Source: Candidatus Omnitrophota bacterium (GTDB taxonomy: Bacteria; Omnitrophota; Gorgyraeia; Zapsychrales; JAHFFX01). Taken from it: 43,635 bases of DNA. Below, piece by piece: positions 33,988-41,758 of this stretch. Within the stretch, counting starts at the first letter, position 1. Each line of letters opens with the position of its first letter. Under the pieces are notes generated by a model. It saw only the letters and a program-made list of their open reading frames with translations. It was not told the DNA's origin and did no database searches. The stretch lies in NCBI GenBank assembly GCA_023247725.1, contig JAHFFW010000020.1, forward strand, positions 1 through 43,635, read 5' to 3'. The position numbers were made by a program, and so were the translations under genes.

Positions 33988-35328
33988 ATGTCATTGACCG
34001 CCTTTCTCATCATTGGTTTGATGATGATGGCAAACGCAATCTTTGCCGCCTATGAAATGGCCCTGGCGTCCATTTCTCGTGCGCGCTTAACGGTCTTGGT
34101 TCACCGCAAGCGCAAAGGCGCCGAGGAAGCGGCCTTTATGAAGGACCGCATGGAATCGAGTCTGGCGGTCGTGCAGGTTGGCATTACTCTGGTCGGAGCC
34201 ATTGCCGCCGCTGCAGGCGGCGTGGGCGTGAGTGAATCTTTAACGCCGTATTTGCAAGCGCACTGGGGATATTCCAAAGGCTTCGCCAATTTTATTGCCT
34301 TGGTCGTTTTGATTGTTCCTTTAAGTGCCCTGACGATCATCTTCGCCGAATTGATTCCGAAAATGTTTGCTTTGAATAACCGGGAACGGATTTGTCTGCA
34401 GTTATCTCCGGTTATGAAAATCCTGTCTCTCATCGCCTATCCCGTTATCACGGTCATGGAACGGATCGTGAAGTGGACCATCCTTCAGGGGCAAAAAAGT
34501 AAACGGCTAAAGCCGCGTCATGAAGATGAGCCAGGTCTCCACGAATTAACCGCCGCGGCCAGTCTCGCTCGGGCCGCGCGTTTGATTGGCACGCGGGAAG
34601 AAAAAATTGTTTTGTCCGCGGCGCATCTTTCCATTCGTCCGGTCAAAGAGATCATGTCGCCTGCGGCAGATATTTCCATGATTCCGCTGGAATGCACCTT
34701 AACCGATGCCCTCATCCGGGCTCACCTGGATATGCACACGCGGTTTCCCGTGTGTGCCAAAGAAGATGATCCTCAAACCATTGCGGGCTACATCAATTTT
34801 AAAGACATCATCATGGCCTTGAAATTGAATCCCGCCGACCCTAGCATCCGCGGCATTGTCCGGCCCATCAAATCCGTTCAAAGCGAAACTCCCATTTCCC
34901 AGGTGCTGGAAATCATGATGCAAGAAAAGCTTCATATTGCCCTGGTGAACTCTTTGGAAAAGACGGTTGTTGGGATGGTGACACTGGAGGACATCATCGA
35001 AGAACTCGTGGGAGAGATCGAGGATGAATTTGATCGTCTTCCGACGTACATCCATCCTTACGGTTCCGGCTGGATCATGGGGGGAGGCGTTCCCATGAAT
35101 GTGGTGGTCCAGACCTCCGGGATCTCTTTGCCCGAACATTCCGAAGACGCATCGTTAAAATTGGCGGAATGGTTTTCTAAAAAAATTGGAAGATCCTTGA
35201 AGGGAGGAGAAATTTTGCAAAGTGAGGGACTCTATGTGGTGGCTCGTAAACTGCGGCGCAAAAAATTGGGCGAAGCCATTGTCAGTGCAGGCAGCAAATC
35301 CATCAAACCTCCGGAGGCGGCCGAATGA
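33988..35328 (+). CDS. CNNM/CBS-domain membrane protein (hemolysin-type, CorC family)
   Basis: A 446-residue membrane protein. The N-terminal CNNM (DUF21) domain carries ANAIFAAYEMALASISRARL, LAVVQVGITLVGAIAAAAGG and FAELIPKMFAL. The CBS pair (about 210-345) has VKEIMSPAADISMIPL and LHIALVNSLEKTVVGMVTLEDIIEELVGEI. The C-terminal CorC/HlyC domain (about 355-430) ends LYVVARKLRRKK. CNNM proteins are linked to Mg2+/Co2+ efflux with nucleotide control through CBS. It starts 3 bases after the protease and overlaps the NSS gene (ATGA). Confidence 0.92.
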   Translation: MSLTAFLIIGLMMMANAIFAAYEMALASISRARLTVLVHRKRKGAEEAAFMKDRMESSLAVVQVGITLVGAIAAAAGGVGVSESLTPYLQAHWGYSKGFANFIALVVLIVPLSALTIIFAELIPKMFALNNRERICLQLSPVMKILSLIAYPVITVMERIVKWTILQGQKSKRLKPRHEDEPGLHELTAAASLARAARLIGTREEKIVLSAAHLSIRPVKEIMSPAADISMIPLECTLTDALIRAHLDMHTRFPVCAKEDDPQTIAGYINFKDIIMALKLNPADPSIRGIVRPIKSVQSETPISQVLEIMMQEKLHIALVNSLEKTVVGMVTLEDIIEELVGEIEDEFDRLPTYIHPYGSGWIMGGGVPMNVVVQTSGISLPEHSEDASLKLAEWFSKKIGRSLKGGEILQSEGLYVVARKLRRKKLGEAIVSAGSKSIKPPEAAE

Positions 35329-36947
35329 GTTTTGATGATCATTCTAAAATTCCGGAGACATCGGGAAGCATGGAATCAACAAAACTATCTAAGGCTCGGG
35401 ACACGTGGGGATCGCGGTTGGGGGTCATTATGGCGGTTGCCGGGTCAGCCATCGGATTAGGAAATTTTTTGCGCTTTCCGGCGAAGGTCGCGGCCAATAG
35501 CGGCGGTGCCTTTATGATTCCATATTTTATTTCCCTGTTACTGTTAGGAATTCCCCTCATGTGGATTGAGTGGACGCTCGGCCGTTTTGGCGGGGGATTT
35601 GGCCACGGAACGGCACCCGGAGTTTTTCATTCGGTCTGGCAAAAAAATCGTTTCATCAAATATTTTGGCATCATCGGAATCTTTGGCCCGATGGTGATTT
35701 TTATCTATTACACGTACATTGAATCCTGGACGCTGGCCTATAGTTTCTTTTCTTTAATGGGCAAGTACGATCGGCTGGTCGATCAGACCGGGATGAAAAG
35801 TTTTTTGAGCGCCTTTCAGGGATTGGAATCGAACGAATATTTTCACAACCTCGGTTGGGCCTATGGATTTTTTCTGCTGACGTTCGTGGCGAATGCCTGG
35901 GTTATCTATCACGGTATTAAAGGAGGGATTGAACGGTTTTGCAAATGGGCCTTGCCCTTGTTGTTTTTCTTTGCCTTCGTTCTTTTCTTTCGGGTTTTGT
36001 CCTTGGGCGCACCGGATCCGGCCAAACCTGATTGGAATATTTTTCATGGATTCGGTTTTGTCTGGAATCCGGATTTCTCCAAACTTTTATCGGCCAAAGT
36101 CTGGCTCGAGGCGGCCGGCCAAATATTTTTTACGTTAAGCGTCGGGATCGGCGTCATCCTGACTTATGCCAGCTATCTGAAAAAAGGCGATGACGTCGTT
36201 CTCTCCGGGACAACCGCCGCGGCAACCAACGAACTGGCCGAAGTGATTTTGGGAGGGAGCATCATTCTGCCGGCCGCCTTTGTCTTTTTTGGTCCGGTGG
36301 AGATTCAATCGGTCGCTCATTCCGGAGTTTTTAATTTGGGATTTGTAACGATGCCGCTCATCTTGAACCATTTGCCTTTATCGCATGGGATGGGTTTCTT
36401 CTGGTTTTTTTTGCTTTTTCTGGCCGGCATCACCTCTTCGGTGTCCTTGGCTCAGCCAGCGGTCGCTTTTCTCGAGGATGAATTTAACCTCAAGCGCAAT
36501 AAGGCTGTCGCCATCTTTACGGTGGCGGCTTTTATCCTTTGCCAGCCGGCGATCTTCTTTCTTAAAAACGGCGTCGTCGATGAATTGGATTTCTGGGGAG
36601 GGACCTTCTTCCTGGTTGTTTTTGCAACCGTAGAGGTCATCTTGTTCAGCTGGGTTTTCGGAATGAATAAGGCCTGGGATGAAATCCATCACGGCGCCGA
36701 CCTGCAGGTCCCGATCATTTACAAATTCATTATCAAATATATCACGCCGTTGTTTCTTTTTTTCATTCTCGGGATGTGGTTTTTTCAGGAATGGATCCCG
36801 ATCATTTTTATGCGTAACGTTGCGCCCGAGAATCAACCCTATATTTTGGGGACTCGGATTGGTTTACTGGCGATGTTTGTGGCCTTAGCGGTGCTGGTGA
36901 AGATTGCCTGGCGAGGGAAGTCGCTTCCTAAGGCGGTGAAACAATGA
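35325..36947 (+). CDS. Sodium-dependent NSS/SNF-family transporter
   Basis: A 540-residue LeuT-fold transporter taking up amino acids or related solutes with sodium. The first helix shows VAGSAIGLGNFLRFPAKVAANSGGAF, the family's unwound substrate site, followed by LGIPLMWIEWTLGRF. About twelve helices are visible. A polar 25-residue N-terminus precedes helix 1. Overlapping genes on both sides (ATGA at each end), including a MetS-like small subunit, suggest a MetP-type two-part transporter. Confidence 0.93.
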   Translation: MSFDDHSKIPETSGSMESTKLSKARDTWGSRLGVIMAVAGSAIGLGNFLRFPAKVAANSGGAFMIPYFISLLLLGIPLMWIEWTLGRFGGGFGHGTAPGVFHSVWQKNRFIKYFGIIGIFGPMVIFIYYTYIESWTLAYSFFSLMGKYDRLVDQTGMKSFLSAFQGLESNEYFHNLGWAYGFFLLTFVANAWVIYHGIKGGIERFCKWALPLLFFFAFVLFFRVLSLGAPDPAKPDWNIFHGFGFVWNPDFSKLLSAKVWLEAAGQIFFTLSVGIGVILTYASYLKKGDDVVLSGTTAAATNELAEVILGGSIILPAAFVFFGPVEIQSVAHSGVFNLGFVTMPLILNHLPLSHGMGFFWFFLLFLAGITSSVSLAQPAVAFLEDEFNLKRNKAVAIFTVAAFILCQPAIFFLKNGVVDELDFWGGTFFLVVFATVEVILFSWVFGMNKAWDEIHHGADLQVPIIYKFIIKYITPLFLFFILGMWFFQEWIPIIFMRNVAPENQPYILGTRIGLLAMFVALAVLVKIAWRGKSLPKAVKQ

Positions 36948-37051
36948 ATCTTTATGGATGGATTTTTATCTTGCTGTCCTGGGGTTTTATTCTGGGGTTA
37001 ACCGGTTTTTGTTTCTACCGAATTTTATTCAAAAAGACGGACACCAAATAA
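36944..37051 (+). CDS. MetS-like small subunit of the NSS transporter
   Basis: A 35-residue protein with one membrane helix (WIFILLSWGFILGLTGFCFYRILF) and a short Lys-rich cytoplasmic tail. It overlaps the NSS stop by ATGA. Tiny MetS proteins are needed by MetP-type methionine/alanine NSS transporters; position, length and the W-G-rich helix fit. The assignment relies on this context since the sequence is very short. Confidence 0.72.
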   Translation: MNLYGWIFILLSWGFILGLTGFCFYRILFKKTDTK

Positions 37052-37052
37052 T

Positions 37053-37181
37053 ATGAATTCTTTACAGATCAGGATGCTTTTATTGCTGGCCACCTTATTC
37101 GGCATTATGGATACGGTTGTTGTCATGATCGGTACGGCCATGGGCATAGGAAATTGTTTAAAGGAGTTTTTATATGAATAA
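37053..37181 (+). CDS. Possible 42-residue hydrophobic protein
   Basis: An open frame starting one base after the MetS-like stop, encoding a single hydrophobic segment (MLLLLATLFGIMDTVVVMIG) with a short polar end. It overlaps the mscS-like start by eight bases. No good ribosome site precedes it, so it may be only the leader of the next gene; the close packing and membrane-like sequence keep it possible. Confidence 0.35.
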   Translation: MNSLQIRMLLLLATLFGIMDTVVVMIGTAMGIGNCLKEFLYE

Positions 37182-38160
37182 TCAAAGTCTAGGGCGAAGA
37201 TCGCGGCTATTATGGATTAGTTCCATTGGTTTAGTTCAACCAGCTTTGGCTCAAACCGAACCTGTAAGCAATGCCACATGGACCTCCGATATGAATATAC
37301 CGACGGGTGTGCAGAGGGTTGCGGTCTCTCATATGGATACGGTAACGAAAATTTTTAATATGATTGTCGAAGGGATCGTGAAGTACAGCTTTCAGGTTCT
37401 CGCCGGAATCATCATTCTTTTGGCGGGGTGGCTGATCGCCCGATTCCTCGCTCGTTTGGTTCACCGGTTTTTGGTGAAATATGCCGTCGATGTGACCGTG
37501 GCGAAATTCATTGTGGGAACGGTCAAATTGGCGGTCATGGCCATGGCGGGATTGATCGCACTGGGAAAATTTGGAATCGAGATTGCCCCTTTTATTGCGG
37601 GTTTAAGCGTGATCGGTTTCGGTACCAGTTTTGCCTTGCAAGGCCCCTTATCGAATTATGCCTCTGGCGCCTCGCTCATTTTTACCAAGCCCTTCAAGGT
37701 CGGTGATATCATTGAGGTCATTGGTCAAATGGGCGAGGTGGAGGACATCACGCTTCCCCGGACGATCATCAAAACCGTTGATGGGACCAAGATCATCATT
37801 CCCAATAAACATATTATTGGGGAGGTGATCCATAATTATTCTGAACTGAAACGCGTGGACATCAATGTCAGCGTCAGTTATACCGCCGATTTGGATCAGG
37901 TGATCAATCTGATTAGATCCGTCGTGAAAAAAGATCCCCGCGTGATTGGACGCGAGCAGCAAAAAATCGGGGTCTCCCGCTTTGACGACTCGGGGATTAA
38001 TATTTCTGCTAGACTATGGTGCAAGCAGGAAGATTACTGGGATACCCTATTTGCCCTTCATAAAAGCATCTTCGATGAATTTAAGGCCCATGGCATCGTC
38101 ATTCCATTCCCGCAAAGAGAAGTTCACATCATAGAAAGCGCAAAGAAAAAAACAGCATGA
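37174..38160 (+). CDS. MscS-family small mechanosensitive channel
   Basis: A 328-residue channel protein that opens on membrane tension to release solutes after osmotic downshock. A possible signal-like N-terminus ends near ALAQ. Helices follow at about 70-92 and 105-125. The pore helix TM3 reads GLSVIGFGTSFALQGPLSNYASG, and the beta domain shows KPFKVGDIIEVIGQMGEVEDI and VDGTKIIIPNKHIIG. A good AAAGGAG site precedes ATG 37174. The stop overlaps the repeat-protein gene (ATGA), tying it to the surface locus. Confidence 0.93.
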   Translation: MNNQSLGRRSRLLWISSIGLVQPALAQTEPVSNATWTSDMNIPTGVQRVAVSHMDTVTKIFNMIVEGIVKYSFQVLAGIIILLAGWLIARFLARLVHRFLVKYAVDVTVAKFIVGTVKLAVMAMAGLIALGKFGIEIAPFIAGLSVIGFGTSFALQGPLSNYASGASLIFTKPFKVGDIIEVIGQMGEVEDITLPRTIIKTVDGTKIIIPNKHIIGEVIHNYSELKRVDINVSVSYTADLDQVINLIRSVVKKDPRVIGREQQKIGVSRFDDSGINISARLWCKQEDYWDTLFALHKSIFDEFKAHGIVIPFPQREVHIIESAKKKTA

Positions 38161-39560
38161 GTCGAGTCTCTTCAAAATTTCCATCCACTCAACAAGTTTT
38201 CTTCCTTTCCCTTCCAATCTGGATCCTGATCTTTATCCTGCCAACGATCGCCCACGCCGTTTTAAATTTGAATGCCACTCCCCTGGATGGAAGCAGTAGC
38301 CTGCGGCTTGGAAGGGTGGATACCAAAACTTCGGCCAGTCAAGAAGTCCGTCTGCGGATAAACTCGTCGGAGGGAAAACAATTTCAGATATTTCAGCGCG
38401 TGGTTCAACCGCTGACCAATGAGCGAGGAAATGAGCTTAATTCCCTCGCGCTCAAATCCTATGCCTTATCCGGTTCCAACGCCCAAGGAACGCTTTACGG
38501 CGTTGATCCTTCCCCGTTAGGCTACGCTGATCAATTGCTGTATACCTCCAGTCCAAACGGCGATAGTGATGCCTTCACTATAATATATTCGGTCAATGGC
38601 CAGGATGTGGAAGGTTCTGGTTCCTATTTGGGGCAAATTCTTTACACAGTTCGAGCCATCGGCGGGGGTGCCCAGCAAGAGGTGTTCTTAAGTGTGACAT
38701 TGGAGGCGGCGAGCGGCCTGGTCTTCAGCGTCGAAGGGTCTTCGGGAAAAGATTTGGTTCGCCTTAAATGTTTGCGCGAGGACAATCAGTCAGAGGGTTA
38801 TGCAAAGATTTCATTTTCAGGGAATACCGGGCAGGAGATCAGGATTTATCAGGATATGGATAAATTTTTAAGAGATGAGCTCAATAGTTTTCTCGGCCTT
38901 CAAGTCTTACAATTTGAAACCTCCGGCAATGCCCAAGGACAAATTGCCTTTCCCTCACCGAGCGTTTTAGAAAGGAAAAAAGTTCTGCTTTATTCGTCCA
39001 AAGCCGAGGCGGATTCATTCACCATCCGCTATTTGGTTAGTCCAGAACGATTCAACGATCAAAAGGCCGGGCGATATCAGGGGCAGCTGCACTTCTGGCT
39101 TGAAAGTGATGCGACACAAGAAAGGCGAGACCTGAATTTGGAATTGGAGGTTGCATCGATTTTTAAACTCGAGGTCAAATATCCCGAGGAGGGAGTGCAT
39201 TTTTCAAATCTTTTACCCAATTTACCGCCGCAGACGAAAGCGGTGCTGGTCCAGGTTCGTTCGAATTTAGGGAAACCTTACCTTGTCATTCAACAGGTCC
39301 CCGATCAAATGACCAATGAACGGCAAGAGAAGTTGCCACAAGGACATTTCGTCATGAAACTGGAACCCATAGAAAACTCTTCCGGAAAAACCAACTTTTC
39401 TGATTTCGTCCCGGTGCCTCTGGGCGACACGCCCATTTTTTCCTCGGATGCAAAGGGATCTTCTTCCCAATTCAAGGTTCACTACCGCCTGACGGCATTT
39501 CCGGAAATTCAGCCCGGAGATTATGCCGCGCCCATAATTTATTCTTTACAAGAGAAATAA
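38157..39560 (+). CDS. Secreted protein of three ~150-residue beta repeats
   Basis: A 467-residue protein with a signal peptide (LPIWILIFILPTIAHA). The mature chain is three tandem repeats of about 150 residues. Each has a helix-turn pattern (LTNERGNEL at about 87-95, LRDELNS at about 238, MTNERQEKL at about 385-393) and a closing strand with Tyr at 157, 307 and 456 (GSYLGQILYTV, GRYQGQLHFWL, GDYAAPIIYSL). Spacing is 149-150 throughout. The closing strand resembles the last strand of the next gene's product (GTYDGTLLISA), so both may share a pilin-like Ig fold. It may be a tip, anchor or specialised subunit of a fibre. I do not recognise a named family. Confidence 0.72.
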   Translation: MSRVSSKFPSTQQVFFLSLPIWILIFILPTIAHAVLNLNATPLDGSSSLRLGRVDTKTSASQEVRLRINSSEGKQFQIFQRVVQPLTNERGNELNSLALKSYALSGSNAQGTLYGVDPSPLGYADQLLYTSSPNGDSDAFTIIYSVNGQDVEGSGSYLGQILYTVRAIGGGAQQEVFLSVTLEAASGLVFSVEGSSGKDLVRLKCLREDNQSEGYAKISFSGNTGQEIRIYQDMDKFLRDELNSFLGLQVLQFETSGNAQGQIAFPSPSVLERKKVLLYSSKAEADSFTIRYLVSPERFNDQKAGRYQGQLHFWLESDATQERRDLNLELEVASIFKLEVKYPEEGVHFSNLLPNLPPQTKAVLVQVRSNLGKPYLVIQQVPDQMTNERQEKLPQGHFVMKLEPIENSSGKTNFSDFVPVPLGDTPIFSSDAKGSSSQFKVHYRLTAFPEIQPGDYAAPIIYSLQEK

Positions 39561-39615
39561 ATTAAGCTAACGTAGTAGCGTAGTTGTTTTATCATCCTTG
39601 CGAAAGGAGGTCAGT

Positions 39616-40125
39616 ATGAAAAATCAGTTTGGTTCTTTCATGTTTGGATTAGCAATTTTGCTTCTAATCCCTGCGGTCAGTTTGGCGCAAACCAGCAAAA
39701 CCTTCGTAGTTTCGGCAACCGTTCCCAGCGCAACGAGTGTCAGCATCATCGCCAATTCGGTGAATTCCTCGACGGGGGCCTTTACTTTGGCTCCCGGGAC
39801 GGCCTTGAGTTTCAACCCCCTGACCTTTAATTCCACAGCCGGGGCGTATTTCCCCGATCACTTCTTTGCCGTGGATGTGGTGGCCTCGGGAGGAGCTGGC
39901 AGCCCTAGTGCAACGGTCACCTACACCGAAGGCACCAATCCCAATAGCCCCGCACATGGGTTGGGATGGAAATCGACCGCGACTTTTGTCAAAACAACCG
40001 GTAGCGGCACGAGCACGACGGATACACCCATGGCAGCCCACGGTCCGAAAAAACTTTTAAAGGACGTCGGTGGAGAATCCATTACCTCAGCGGAGACAAC
40101 CGGAGGATGGTTGAGGGTTATCTAG
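39616..40125 (+). CDS. Pilin-like major subunit candidate (frame broken near C-terminus)
   Basis: A secreted, Ser/Thr/Gly-rich beta-type protein. A signal peptide (FMFGLAILLLIPAVSLAQ) is followed by a mature chain without Cys (KTFVVSATVPSATSVSIIAN and onward). A very strong ribosome site (AAAGGAGG, 39603-39610) implies abundant product. The frame stops at TAG 40123-40125 after WLRV. However, the next frame continues seamlessly (YLGIVTKDPAAAIPDPAS to the closing strand GTYDGTLLISATAL, stop 40245-40247). One missing base at about 40117-40120 explains this; restored length is about 210 residues. It is either a real inactivation or a sequence error. Position between the repeat protein and a chaperone, plus fold-like features, suggest a fibre subunit. 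Confidence 0.72.
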   Translation: MKNQFGSFMFGLAILLLIPAVSLAQTSKTFVVSATVPSATSVSIIANSVNSSTGAFTLAPGTALSFNPLTFNSTAGAYFPDHFFAVDVVASGGAGSPSATVTYTEGTNPNSPAHGLGWKSTATFVKTTGSGTSTTDTPMAAHGPKKLLKDVGGESITSAETTGGWLRVI

Positions 40126-40247
40126 GGATTGTGACCAAAGATCCGGCCGCAGCGATTCCAGATCCGGCCAGCGGCGAATTATTCACCAACGCTGATAAGC
40201 CAGGCACGTATGATGGCACCTTGCTCATTTCGGCGACGGCTCTATAA
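40107..40247 (+). pseudogene. Displaced C-terminal end of the pilin-like gene
   Basis: The out-of-frame continuation of the pilin-like gene. From about 40119 it reads YLGIVTKDPAAAIPDPAS and ends with the beta strand GTYDGTLLISATAL. That strand is essential in chaperone-assembled pilins, so the shortened product would probably not fold or assemble. The ATG at 40107 lies inside the overlap and has no ribosome site; it is not proposed as a separate gene. Confidence 0.6.
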
Positions 40248-40274
40248 TCGGGATCAGCTTTAGGAAGGGCTTTA

Positions 40275-40311
40275 AAGAGGGGTGTCGCGATTTGATCGGG
40301 ACATCCCTCTT
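40275..40311 (+). promoter_or_regulatory. Intercistronic hairpin after the pilin-like gene
   Basis: AAGAGGGGTGTC (40275-40286) pairs with GACATCCCTCTT (40300-40311): 12 base pairs with one G-U and a 13-base loop. There is no T-run, so it is more likely a message stabiliser or partial terminator than a full stop. Such hairpins behind a major-subunit gene raise its share of the message in known fimbrial operons. Confidence 0.7.
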
Positions 40312-40327
40312 ATCATATCAGGAAAAA

Positions 40328-41128
40328 ATGCAGAGACTTCTTCCGTTATTCATCCTGTGCGCGTTTGTTTTTTTCCCGCGACCTGCCGGTGCACAGCTTC
40401 TCATTGAAGAGGGCAAGGTCAAGTTGAGCGTTTCGCCCGCCGAAAATATCGTCAATTCCATCACCGTCCATAATACCTCCAACGAGGAAATCGCCGTCAA
40501 GGTTTACTGGCAGGATTTCAATTATGTCGAACCCTTCGACGGAAAAAAAGCCTTTCTCCCTCCGGGTTCAATCCAAAATTCCATGACGAAATGGATCACT
40601 TTTTCACCCCAGGAATTCGTTCTCGCCCCCTTAAGCAAACGAAAAGTGACCTATACGATCAATGTGCCCAAAGACGCGCAAGGGGGGCATTACGGCGTTC
40701 TTTTTTTTGAAAAGGGAGCGAAACAAACATTAGATCGGACGGCGGTGCGTCTCATTGCCCGCGTGGGTTGTCTTTTTTTTCTAGAATCCAAGGATAAAAA
40801 AAAGACGGCGACCGTTGAGGCCCTCAAGGTTGCGGGCCAAAGGATTTTAGGCGATCTGCACAATACCGGAGATGTTATACTTCTGGCTCAGGGCATTTAC
40901 TACATCATGGATAAGGAGGGTTTGGTCGTTCATCGCGGAGAAACCGATAAAATGTATCTTCCTCCCGGAGCAAAATCAGGTTTTTCGGCCTCCGTGGCTG
41001 TGCAGATCCCATCTGGAACCTATACTCTGGTTTTGACCTTTGATTTGGAAGACGGCGATACGCTGGTCAAAGAAATCGATTTTGCCAAACAGAATGAAGC
41101 GATCAACATGCTTCAGGTGAGAGATTGA
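40328..41128 (+). CDS. PapD-like periplasmic fimbrial chaperone
   Basis: A 266-residue periplasmic protein with a signal peptide (LLPLFILCAFVFFPRPAGAQ). The first Ig domain shows the chaperone pattern: KVKLSVSPAENIVNSITVHNTSNEE, WQDFNYVEPF, WITFSPQEFVLAPLSKRKVTYTINVP and GGHYGVLFFE. The second half (VEALKVAGQRILGDLHNTGD to TYTLVLTFDLEDGD) fits the second Ig domain. Such chaperones lend a strand to unfolded pilins and hand them to an outer-membrane usher. The family call is by pattern and is divergent from classical PapD; a DUF916-like relation is an alternative. ATG 40328 with AGGA six bases upstream is chosen over 40292. Confidence 0.72.
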   Translation: MQRLLPLFILCAFVFFPRPAGAQLLIEEGKVKLSVSPAENIVNSITVHNTSNEEIAVKVYWQDFNYVEPFDGKKAFLPPGSIQNSMTKWITFSPQEFVLAPLSKRKVTYTINVPKDAQGGHYGVLFFEKGAKQTLDRTAVRLIARVGCLFFLESKDKKKTATVEALKVAGQRILGDLHNTGDVILLAQGIYYIMDKEGLVVHRGETDKMYLPPGAKSGFSASVAVQIPSGTYTLVLTFDLEDGDTLVKEIDFAKQNEAINMLQVRD

Positions 41129-41185
41129 TGTCTTTAGAGTCGGTTTTGCGGCAAACGGCGAATCACTCGATGGGTGTGACAGCTT

Positions 41186-41758
41186 ATGTTCAAATTCTTC
41201 TTTGCGCTCTTCCTGTTTGTTGTTTGCCTTTTGCCGATTGACGCGAAACCAGTCTGGGGTGACGAATACCTCACTTACGAAAAATTAATCAGTCAGGGGA
41301 AACAAGCGCTCAATCGGGGAGATGCCCATCGGGCGCTTTTTTATTTTCATTTGGCCCGTTTGGCCAGACCTTCGTCTCAGGAAGCCCTCAACTTTATAAA
41401 TTTGGCTAAACGGGTTCAAGAGGGTCGAGTCTTAGTGGTCGAAGTCAAAAAGAGGCCAAAGACCGCAGAGACAAAAAAAATATTGTTCAAACATCTCCTC
41501 AAGAACCTAGACCTCCTCCACCCATCAGGGCCCCAATCTCGGCAAGAATCAGCGAACGTCTGGTACCAAAGCGGGCCGTGGCCGAACAAAGAAAAGATTT
41601 ACAGCCAATTGTTCAATCAATCCCTCGCGTCGTGTATACTCCGAGTTCTTCCCGTGAACCGACCAAAACTTCTGTCCGTAAGAAGCCGGTTCCAACCGCC
41701 ATCGAGGAGCTCATTCTTAATGATGAACTCTGGTCCAAACAGCCACGCACGCAGTTGA
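41186..41758 (+). CDS. N-terminal part of the outer-membrane assembly protein (TPR-like; frame broken)
   Basis: The reading frame begins with a signal peptide (FFFALFLFVVCLLPIDA). A TPR-like helical pair follows (YLTYEKLISQGKQALNRGDAHRALFYFHLARL, then PSSQEALNFINLAKRVQEG). After an A8 run (41473-41480) the sense of the sequence passes to another frame, and the rest of this frame to 41758 is nonsense-like. With one more A, or a -1 slip, it joins the 41578-43545 frame through a Pro-rich linker (PRPPPPIRAP) to give a single protein of about 786 residues. Confidence 0.65.
   Translation: MFKFFFALFLFVVCLLPIDAKPVWGDEYLTYEKLISQGKQALNRGDAHRALFYFHLARLARPSSQEALNFINLAKRVQEGRVLVVEVKKRPKTAETKKILFKHLLKNLDLLHPSGPQSRQESANVWYQSGPWPNKEKIYSQLFNQSLASCILRVLPVNRPKLLSVRSRFQPPSRSSFLMMNSGPNSHARS
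41473..41480 (+). other. A8 tract at the frame change (slippage or error site)
   Basis: Eight A residues in the context ACA-AAA-AAA-AT. A -1 ribosomal slip, polymerase slippage, or one missing base would each join the upstream frame to the downstream frame exactly here. The downstream frame is open from 41410, so the join could lie only between there and the loss of sense in the upstream frame. Confidence 0.6.
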
